Positions 6,186 to 10,974 of a stretch of DNA of 10,974 nt are shown here, one piece after another. This DNA is from an uncultured Desulfobacterales bacterium (GTDB taxonomy: Bacteria > Desulfobacterota > Desulfobacteria > Desulfobacterales > G020354645). Position 1 is the first letter of the stretch; every line of letters begins with the position of its first letter. The translations under genes and the position numbers were made by a program. Below the pieces are notes generated by a model, which saw only the letters and a program-made list of their open reading frames with translations, made no database searches and was not told where the DNA came from. Where the stretch lies: contig CAMYNZ010000144.1 of NCBI GenBank assembly GCA_947259865.1, forward strand, positions 1 through 10,974, in the 5' to 3' direction.

Positions 6186-6422
6186 ATGAAGGATTCGGAT
6201 GAACCAGCAACCGCGGCCAGAGCGGATCTTGAAGACGTAAAACGGATTATATCACGGAATCTACCCGAAAACATGGGCCTGTTAGATCTGATGTTGATCG
6301 ATGCGTGGTTATCCCAGGAGATGCAGTCCTGTCTGGATAAATCAAAAAGATTTGACGACCTCGAAAAGCTTAGAATTGAACTGGATAAGCGCATCAAAGA
6401 TCATAAGGATCCATCGGGATAG
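6186..6422 (+). CDS. Small hypothetical helical protein (78 aa)
   Basis: Not recognised. It is a 78-residue, highly charged soluble protein with no signal peptide, membrane segment or cysteine motif. The N-terminal half has the hydrophobic patch GLLDLMLIDAWL (about 31-42). The C-terminal half (about 50-75) is Lys/Asp/Glu/Leu-rich with heptad-like spacing and looks helical or coiled-coil. The start at 6186 is preceded by AAAGGA (6171-6176) 9 bases away, which is the main evidence for a real gene. Its 3' end overlaps the convergent smr gene by 22 bases. A structured leader and a sigma-54-like promoter precede it, suggesting regulated expression. The overlapping opposite-strand frame (6146-6397) has no comparable ribosome binding site. 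I assign no function. Confidence 0.55.
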   Translation: MKDSDEPATAARADLEDVKRIISRNLPENMGLLDLMLIDAWLSQEMQSCLDKSKRFDDLEKLRIELDKRIKDHKDPSG

Positions 6423-6697
6423 CTTCCGGCCATTTTTTTCAACTCCACCAAAGTGGCACCCCAGCCCCCGGCTTCCGGCGGTGCATCTGTAAACGTGTCA
6501 ACCAGAGGATTCTTTTTTAAAAGCCCCTGCACTCTTTTTTTCAAAATACCATGTCCTTTGCCGTGAATGATGCGCACCGAGAAAATATCTGCATTCAGAC
6601 ATTCCGTAAAATAATCCAACAATAAATCCGGCAGCTCTTTGGGATGAAAGGTGTGCAAATCAAGCGTATCTTCGATCGGAATTTTTATCGGGTCCAC
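6401..6697 (-). CDS. Stand-alone Smr-domain protein
   Basis: A 98-residue protein that is almost entirely an Smr (small MutS-related) domain, a fold that binds or nicks nucleic acid and is found alone or at the end of MutS2. Seen are the N-terminal LDLH motif (12-15), the central HGKGHG loop (45-50) followed by a basic helix (ILKKRVQGLLKK), and the C-terminal GGWGATLVEL (77-86), which is the usual closing G-x-G strand. The start codon is GTG (6697-6695) with AGGAG 9 bases upstream. It is the last gene of the minus-strand run, 60 bases after the IspH-UbiA stop, and its tail overlaps the convergent small gene. Whether it acts on DNA or on RNA/ribosomes cannot be decided here. Confidence 0.85.
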   Translation of the reverse strand: MDPIKIPIEDTLDLHTFHPKELPDLLLDYFTECLNADIFSVRIIHGKGHGILKKRVQGLLKKNPLVDTFTDAPPEAGGWGATLVELKKMAGSYPDGSL

Positions 6698-6757
6698 AGT
6701 TATTCACTCCTTTTTTGACCAAAGGAATCCGTATGCCCTGGAATCTCCCGGCCTGCT

Positions 6758-8503
6758 TTAAAAACCGGTTGGGATCACCGACCACAGGAGCGCAATGATA
6801 CCAGCGAGAACAAAAAGGCTTTCGACCAAAAACTCCAGCCGGATGCCCGGTATCAAATGCCCCTTTTCATATATAAGTATTACCAGAAATAAAAAGATAG
6901 GACAGATTGCCAGCCCAAAACCGAGGTCGGATATGAGGTTGAAAGTACTGGACAAAAGGATTACCGCCAATGTGAGTGCCACAATGGATTTTAACAGGCG
7001 CATGGACCGTTTTTCTCCCATCAGAATTGGGATGGTCTCCATGCCCACAATCCGGTCGCCTTGCATGTCCAAAATGTCAAAAAAGGCGGTTCTGACAAAG
7101 ACCATGCCGGTGGACCACAGAAATACCAAAATTGTGCCGGTATCTATTTGGGCGGATATTGACAAGGGTGGAAAAAGGGCAGTGACGATGCCCCAGGCCA
7201 TGGCAATCAGAATTGTTTTTGAACCGGGTATGTCCCGTATTCTACGGTAGCGTATGAGTGCAAATTTTTCAGGGACTATTCTTAGATTGTACGAGAGACC
7301 CAGAATGCTCATGGCCAGTAGAACTACAAAAGGTGTCGGTCCGATGGTAAAGGCGATGATCAGACCGATACCACCGGCCATTAAGGCAAGAATAGTTAAA
7401 AAAACTTTGTGTTTGTTGTAAAAACTGGCCCGGTCGGGATCATTGTACTGGTCGGATTTTTTTCCGGTCAGGTGATTGAGAATGTGCATGGATTGGACAT
7501 AGAGTATGGCCATGATGACGTGCGGGAAGTATTGGCCGATTGCCAGCAGCTTGGTGCAGGCATAGGATAAGCATCCAGCTCCCAGGGATACATATATGTT
7601 TGTGAGCAGGAGCACCCGTTGTAAGTTATAAAATGTACGGCGCCAGCCGCGCCCCTTTTTATAGGGCATGGCCTCCAGGGCCCTGTATACGCGTTTTATG
7701 ATCCAGTTCGGTGTCGAGGCCCCGGCAGTGATACCGATGTGTTGAGCAGATGCAAATGAATCGGTGTCAAGGGATTCTAGATCCGCTTCGGTCTCAATGT
7801 GGTAGGCCGGCTTGCCGGCCTGCTTTGCGATTTCAACAAGTCGCCGGGTGTTGCCGCTGTTGCGGCCACCGACGACGATTACCGCATCCACCGAATCTGC
7901 CAGCCGCTGCACCTCAGCCTGGCGTCTTTCGGTGGAATCGCAGATAGTATCAAATACTTTATAATGAGGAAATTTTTGGGTCCATGTTTTAACCGAGTCA
8001 AACAGGCGGGTATTCTGGGTCGTCTGGGCTACGATAATTGCTTTGTCAAATTTCGGTAGTGTTTCGAGCTCCTCCAGGCTGCCGATGACATACCCGTTGC
8101 CGCCGGCATAGCCGAGTAGTCCGGTAACCTCCGGATGGTCCTTGTCTCCGACAATAATCGAGGCGTATTTTTTTTGGGCGTGTTTGCGGATAATCGTCTG
8201 AACCTTGATCACCCGGGGACAGGTGGCATCCACTACATTGAAACCGGCATTTTTAAGAGCCTGTTTGGTTTCAGGGGGGACACCATGGGCTCTAATCAGC
8301 ACCGTACCGGTTCCTTGAGTCGGCACCTCGTTTAATACACAGATCCCTTTTTCCTTCAAAAGTGCCAGAACCTGGGCATTGTGTATAAGCGGACCAAAAG
8401 TACAGGTCTGGCCTTCATGGGCCGCAGGGACATCCATGACCAGCTCAACGGCTCTGCGCACACCCATACAAAAACCGGCAGTTTTGGCGAGTAATATTTT
8501 CAT
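6758..8503 (-). CDS. ispH: IspH (HMBPP reductase) fused to UbiA-like prenyltransferase
   Basis: A 581-residue two-domain protein. Residues 1-280 are a complete IspH, the last MEP-pathway enzyme, reducing HMBPP to IPP and DMAPP with a 4Fe-4S cluster. The cluster cysteines are C12 (GFCMGVRRA), C95 (DATCPR) and C188 (CDSTERRQ). The active-site residues H41, H73, H123, E125 and the SGN at 216-218 are present. After a basic linker (282-290), residues about 295-580 form a polytopic membrane domain. It carries the UbiA second Asp motif D476-x2-D479-x3-D483, followed by GMETIPILMG. The first Asp-rich motif is atypical (N343 ... SDQYNDPD, 350-357). UbiA proteins prenylate aromatic or lipid acceptors using polyprenyl diphosphates, so the fusion joins the supply and use ends of isoprenoid metabolism. 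It starts 1 base after the preceding stop with no clear ribosome binding site, implying translational coupling. The acceptor is unknown. Confidence 0.88.
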   Translation of the reverse strand: MKILLAKTAGFCMGVRRAVELVMDVPAAHEGQTCTFGPLIHNAQVLALLKEKGICVLNEVPTQGTGTVLIRAHGVPPETKQALKNAGFNVVDATCPRVIKVQTIIRKHAQKKYASIIVGDKDHPEVTGLLGYAGGNGYVIGSLEELETLPKFDKAIIVAQTTQNTRLFDSVKTWTQKFPHYKVFDTICDSTERRQAEVQRLADSVDAVIVVGGRNSGNTRRLVEIAKQAGKPAYHIETEADLESLDTDSFASAQHIGITAGASTPNWIIKRVYRALEAMPYKKGRGWRRTFYNLQRVLLLTNIYVSLGAGCLSYACTKLLAIGQYFPHVIMAILYVQSMHILNHLTGKKSDQYNDPDRASFYNKHKVFLTILALMAGGIGLIIAFTIGPTPFVVLLAMSILGLSYNLRIVPEKFALIRYRRIRDIPGSKTILIAMAWGIVTALFPPLSISAQIDTGTILVFLWSTGMVFVRTAFFDILDMQGDRIVGMETIPILMGEKRSMRLLKSIVALTLAVILLSSTFNLISDLGFGLAICPIFLFLVILIYEKGHLIPGIRLEFLVESLFVLAGIIALLWSVIPTGF

Positions 8504-8504
8504 T

Positions 8505-8957
8505 TCAAAGTCTGCTGATTTTGAGTTTGTTGCGCCGCTTTTGCTTGGAAAGGCGCCGACGAGGCCCCTTTTTTTTAGTCGAGGGTTTCCAGCCCGGTCC
8601 GTCCGGGTCCTCGTCTATAGCAACACCGTTGGTGCGCATCTGATCGGCCATGACCAATTTTTCCTCAAATTCGGGCGAGCTTATGGTAGCGGCTCCGTGG
8701 GATTTGGCGGTCTCGACCTCACCGCCGCGGGAAAATCTAATGGCAATGCCTTTTATAAAATCCCGGCGGGCAGATAAGGCGGGGGCATTTGATCCGTCAA
8801 ATACAACCGTTATTTTATGCGGCCGGATGCGTTTGTAAACCGCCAGCCAGTCGATAAGTGCTTCCCGGCCCTGTTGTATATCCATACGATCCAGGTCACG
8901 CAGTCCAGGGGATTGTCGAATCATGTTGTAGCCGTCAATTATGATATGGGTTGCCAT
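8505..8957 (-). CDS. YacP-like NYN-domain protein, apparently with an internal deletion
   Basis: A 150-residue protein of the YacP/NYN family (PIN-like fold; members are RNases or RNA-binding proteins). The first strand HIIIDGYNMIR (4-14) carries the hallmark Asp and Asn. GREALIDWLAVYKR (30-43) and ITVVFDG (49-55) are the next conserved blocks. After IRFSRGGE (73-80) family members normally continue with a TAD-D-x-I helix and a strand ending SSD, which supply more metal-binding acids. Here residue 81 jumps straight to VETAKSHGAATISSPEFEEKL, the later part of the domain. About 25-30 residues therefore seem to be missing in frame, so catalysis is doubtful. The C-terminus (128-150) is strongly basic, as in nucleic-acid binders. 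The upstream ribosome binding site is weak (TAGGT). It lies 45 bases after parB and 1 base before ispH. Confidence 0.75.
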   Translation of the reverse strand: MATHIIIDGYNMIRQSPGLRDLDRMDIQQGREALIDWLAVYKRIRPHKITVVFDGSNAPALSARRDFIKGIAIRFSRGGEVETAKSHGAATISSPEFEEKLVMADQMRTNGVAIDEDPDGPGWKPSTKKKGPRRRLSKQKRRNKLKISRL

Positions 8958-9002
8958 TATTACCTAAAAACCATCACCTAAATTTCGTGCCAAATCCAGG
9001 TT

Positions 9003-9887
9003 TCATCCTTTAAGAAGGTGTATGAGACGATCAAGATCTTTGCTGTTATAGAACTCGATTTCAACTTTTCCCTTCTGTCCGCGTCGGTGTATCTGAACTT
9101 TGGTTCCAAAGCGGCGGGAAAGTTCTTCGGCCAGGTCTGAAAAATAGATGGCTTCGGGACCCGGCGACATCGCTTCTCTTTTTTTCTGCCTGGTTTTCAA
9201 GCGCTTAACCAGGTTCTCGGTTTCCCTCACCGACAGTCCCTTGGATACGACTGCCCGCCAGGCAGTGATTTGCTGAACAGGTGTTTCGCAGCCGAGCAGC
9301 GCACGTGCGTGTCCCATGCTCAGTGTGCCGTTTATGATGCTTTCTTTTATCTGATCCGGCAGTTGGCGCAGTCTTAGGAAGTTTGCCACCGCGCTCCGGC
9401 TCTGGCCGACCTGTAATGCGGCCCGATCCTGGGTAAGGTTAAATTTAGAAATCAGAATATGATAGGCTTCGGCCTTTTCGATCGGATTGAGGTCTTCTCT
9501 CTGGATATTTTCAACGATGGATATTTCCAGCAATTTTTCATCGGTTACGGACTTTATTATGACCGGCACCCTTCTCAACCCGGCCTTTTTGGCCGCCCGG
9601 AGACGTCTTTCTCCGGCTACCAGCTCGTATCCACTGTCATGCTTTCGTACCAAAAGTGGTTGAATAATACCCTGGGCCTTGATGGAATCGCTTAATTCCG
9701 TAAGCTCGTCATCTGAAAACCGACGGCGGGGCTGATATCGATTTGGCTGGATCAGATTGATATCGCACTCAAAATATTCCCGCTCACGGTTTTCTGCCGG
9801 CTCGATATCGGGAATAAGAGCATCCAGGCCCTTGCCAAGCGCTAATTTTTTTCGTTTTCTAGGATTTGATCCGGATTTTGTGTCCAT
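9003..9887 (-). CDS. parB: Chromosome-partitioning protein ParB (Spo0J family)
   Basis: A 294-residue CTP-dependent DNA clamp that loads at parS sites and works with ParA to segregate replicated origins. The N-terminus has the ParA-stimulating basic stretch and LGKGLDALIP (17-26), typical of chromosomal ParB. The CTP-binding motifs are GERRLRAA (92-99) and ENIQRE (126-131). The parS-reading helix-turn-helix is LTQDRAALQVGQSRSAVANF (151-170). The C-terminal dimerisation domain ends EIEFYNSKDLDRLIHLLKG. I chose the ATG at 9887 because AGGAAG lies 7 bases upstream and the protein then starts like its relatives. An in-frame ATG at 9962 would add 25 residues encoded by repeat-like intergenic DNA. 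It follows parA by 193 bases. No parS-like TGTTTCACGTGAAACA was seen in the window. Confidence 0.93.
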   Translation of the reverse strand: MDTKSGSNPRKRKKLALGKGLDALIPDIEPAENREREYFECDINLIQPNRYQPRRRFSDDELTELSDSIKAQGIIQPLLVRKHDSGYELVAGERRLRAAKKAGLRRVPVIIKSVTDEKLLEISIVENIQREDLNPIEKAEAYHILISKFNLTQDRAALQVGQSRSAVANFLRLRQLPDQIKESIINGTLSMGHARALLGCETPVQQITAWRAVVSKGLSVRETENLVKRLKTRQKKREAMSPGPEAIYFSDLAEELSRRFGTKVQIHRRGQKGKVEIEFYNSKDLDRLIHLLKG

Positions 9888-9904
9888 AAATAATCTTCCT
9901 GCCG

Positions 9905-9971
9905 GGCCGAAGCTCTTAAGAGTGAAGGCTGGTTCGGTTTTGATACCCCGTCCCGCTGACATGCTTCGGCC
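9905..9971. repeat. 67-bp element with 9-bp terminal inverted repeats
   Basis: GGCCGAAGC (9905-9913) is repeated in inverse at 9963-9971 (GCTTCGGCC), with a 49-base interior that includes the perfect palindrome CTCTTAAGAG (9913-9922). The ends overlap further short complementary pieces (GGCTGG near 9928 with CCAGCC near 9970). Size and architecture resemble a REP or miniature mobile element, but only one copy is in view. Confidence 0.45.
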
Positions 9972-10058
9972 AGCCCCCTTCGGTCTTAGCTCAGGGTCGA
10001 AGACAGTCGCGTCGTGGGACTGCGGGGAGCTTCATTTGATTTAGAGCTTTTGTACTTA

Positions 10059-10073
10059 CGACGGTAACCGTCG
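10059..10073. repeat. Interrupted palindrome just after the parA stop
   Basis: CGACGGT-A-ACCGTCG: two 7-bp arms around one central base. It lies 35-43 bases from the transition between parA and the repeat element and only 8 bases past the parA stop. It is too tight to be a good RNA hairpin (1-base loop) and has no T run, so a protein-binding site is more likely than a terminator. Confidence 0.4.
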
Positions 10074-10080
10074 CATGTAT

Positions 10081-10839
10081 TTAGCGCGTTATAATTTCTT
10101 TTGCGAGATTGAAGTAACTTTCCGCACCCGTTGAGGTCGCATCATAAAGCAGGATGGGTTGGCCGAAACTGGGTGCTTCGCTCAACCTAATATTTCTGGG
10201 TATAATGGTTTTAAATATCAGATCCTGGAAATGTTTCTCGGCATCCTCGGCTACCTGATATGACAGGTTGGTCCGTTTATCAAACATGGTTAAAAGGATG
10301 CCGGCGATGTAAAGATCCGGATTAAGGCTGCGTTTGATGCGTTTGACGGTTTGCAGAAGCTGGCCCAGCCCTTCCAGCGCATAAAACTCGCATTGCAGCG
10401 GGATCAATATGGAATCGGCGGCAGCCAGGGCATTCACAGTCAAAAGACTCAAAGATGGTGGGCAGTCGAGAATGATATATTCATAGGTATTTTCAACACC
10501 GCTGAGCAGACGCCGCAACGCTTTTTCCCGATCTGGTAGTGACATCATTTCCACCTCAAAACCGATAAGTTCAACATTTGAGGGAATGACCTTCAAGCTT
10601 TCTATGCTGCTGTCCGTGACGAGACGCCGAACTTCGATTTCTCCGATCATGCCGTGGTACAGGGTATTTTGAATTCTGTTTTTATCGAGACCGAGTCCGG
10701 ATGTCGCATTTGCCTGTGGATCACAATCAACGAGCAAGGTTCTTTTTTCATAAACCGCCAGAGCGGCCGAAAGATTCACAGCCGTGGTGGTTTTGCCGAC
10801 ACCGCCCTTTTGATTTGCTATGCATATCGTCTGTGTCAT
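10081..10839 (-). CDS. parA: Chromosome-partitioning ATPase ParA (Soj family)
   Basis: A 252-residue deviant Walker ATPase that forms ATP-bound dimers on the nucleoid and, with ParB, moves replicated origins apart. The deviant Walker A is KGGVGKTTT (11-19), with the signature Lys near its start. The switch I/Walker A' aspartate lies in LLVDCDPQ (35-42). Walker B is IILDCPPS (122-129). The length without an N-terminal DNA-binding extension is that of chromosomal (type Ib-like) ParA. I start it at the ATG at 10839, which has AGGGA 8 bases upstream and lets the protein open MTQTICIANQKGG. An in-frame ATG at 10857 lacks a ribosome binding site. It is the first gene of the minus-strand run. A 7-bp hairpin covers its start codon and may influence translation. 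Confidence 0.93.
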   Translation of the reverse strand: MTQTICIANQKGGVGKTTTAVNLSAALAVYEKRTLLVDCDPQANATSGLGLDKNRIQNTLYHGMIGEIEVRRLVTDSSIESLKVIPSNVELIGFEVEMMSLPDREKALRRLLSGVENTYEYIILDCPPSLSLLTVNALAAADSILIPLQCEFYALEGLGQLLQTVKRIKRSLNPDLYIAGILLTMFDKRTNLSYQVAEDAEKHFQDLIFKTIIPRNIRLSEAPSFGQPILLYDATSTGAESYFNLAKEIITR

Positions 10840-10857
10840 GGTAGTTGTCCCTACCAT
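10838..10857 (-). promoter_or_regulatory. Inverted repeat/hairpin over the parA start and ribosome binding site
   Basis: ATGGTAG (10838-10844) and CTACCAT (10851-10857) are perfect inverted repeats around a 6-base spacer. In the parA mRNA the stem would bury the AUG, and the AGGGA ribosome binding site would straddle stem and loop. Equally it could be a DNA operator. The regulatory role is inferred. Confidence 0.45.
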
Positions 10858-10974
10858 AATATTTGTAGTTTGAAAAGATATTAAAAATCTGCCAGTATAG
10901 CCGCATTGAACTTAGAACCTGTTTTGCCGGTAGTAAGGGTCGTCGCTATGGGATCTGTCGCCCAATTAGGTGAG
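10858..10974. other. Region upstream of parA to the window edge
   Basis: This stretch should contain the parA promoter. On the minus strand a TATACT (near 10905) could serve as a -10 element, but no good -35 partner is visible. A minus-strand frame is open for about 30 codons from the window edge to a stop at 10881-10883, too short to call. No parS site and no RsmG-like sequence was recognised. Confidence 0.3.

Larger units (their letters stand above)
9888..10080. other. parA-parB intergenic region
   Basis: At 193 bases this gap is unusually long for parAB, which are normally nearly contiguous. It holds a 67-base segment bounded by 9-bp inverted repeats (9905-9971) and a 15-base interrupted palindrome (10059-10073). 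No gene was seen apart from the unlikely 5' extension of parB. It could be a small inserted repeat element that moved the two genes apart. Confidence 0.5.

Noticed and set aside
6149..6189. 13-codon frame overlapping the start of the small gene, a possible leader peptide.
   Set aside because: It contains the downstream gene's ribosome binding site and has no ribosome binding site of its own; likely chance.
6146..6397. Minus-strand 83-residue frame opposite the small gene at 6186-6422.
   Set aside because: No ribosome binding site; Ser/Arg-rich antisense-like composition; the plus-strand frame has the better start.
8980..9000. A second TGGCACG on the minus strand upstream of the YacP-like gene, a possible sigma-54 promoter.
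   Set aside because: The -12 element reads TTAG instead of TTGC and the site lies inside a compact operon.
9888..9962. 25-residue N-terminal extension of ParB from the ATG at 9962.
   Set aside because: It is encoded by inverted-repeat DNA, lacks a good ribosome binding site and is not typical of ParB; the ATG at 9887 has AGGAAG at correct spacing.
9888..10974. Search for a parS site (TGTTTCACGTGAAACA) near parAB.
   Set aside because: No match or near match was seen by eye; the palindromes present do not resemble parS.
10881..10974. Possible C-terminus of another minus-strand gene upstream of parA.
   Set aside because: About 30 codons with no recognisable motif; it runs off the window edge.

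Overview
The window looks like chromosomal DNA from an anaerobic Gram-negative bacterium, most likely a Desulfobacterota (Desulfobacterales-like) member. This placement is an inference from gene content: an IspH-UbiA fusion, a membrane-anchored reductive dehalogenase-like protein, a zinc-ribbon threonine synthase-like enzyme, and chromosomal-type ParA/ParB. No rRNA or other taxonomic marker is present.

Layout. Bases 1-2199 (+) are the 3' part of an O-antigen ligase/polymerase-type membrane protein fused to a long TPR domain; its 5' end lies outside the window. Bases 2200-2926 hold no intact gene but are informative. A bidirectional hairpin terminator is followed by a minus-strand scrap of the groEL 3' end, then about 250 AT-rich bases, then the 3' half of a tRNA-Phe gene (2643-2689) with its own strong terminator (2696-2730). 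I read the tRNA fragment as the displaced attachment site at the right edge of an integrated element that extends leftward. Rightward from there the sequence looks like native chromosome.

On the plus strand follow a threonine synthase-like PLP enzyme (2927-4135) and a reductive dehalogenase-like Fe-S protein with three N-terminal membrane helices (4435-5871). Next comes a 314-base leader containing a sigma-54-like promoter, two hairpins and a segment complementary to the downstream ribosome binding site. It precedes a small unknown gene (6186-6422) that converges on, and overlaps, the minus-strand smr gene.

The right half is a minus-strand run that reads, in transcription order, parA, parB, a YacP-type NYN nuclease-like gene with an apparent internal deletion, an ispH-ubiA fusion, and smr. 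ParA and ParB serve chromosome segregation. IspH makes IPP and DMAPP, and the fused UbiA-like half would use a prenyl diphosphate made from them for membrane quinone or lipid synthesis. The NYN gene and ispH-ubiA are separated by one base and are probably translationally coupled.

No CRISPR array, transposase, rRNA or intact tRNA was seen. The strongest leads for a second look are the tRNA-Phe attachment scar with the groEL scrap, the structured leader at 6001-6186, the membrane-tethered dehalogenase-like protein, the IspH-UbiA fusion, and the shortened YacP protein.
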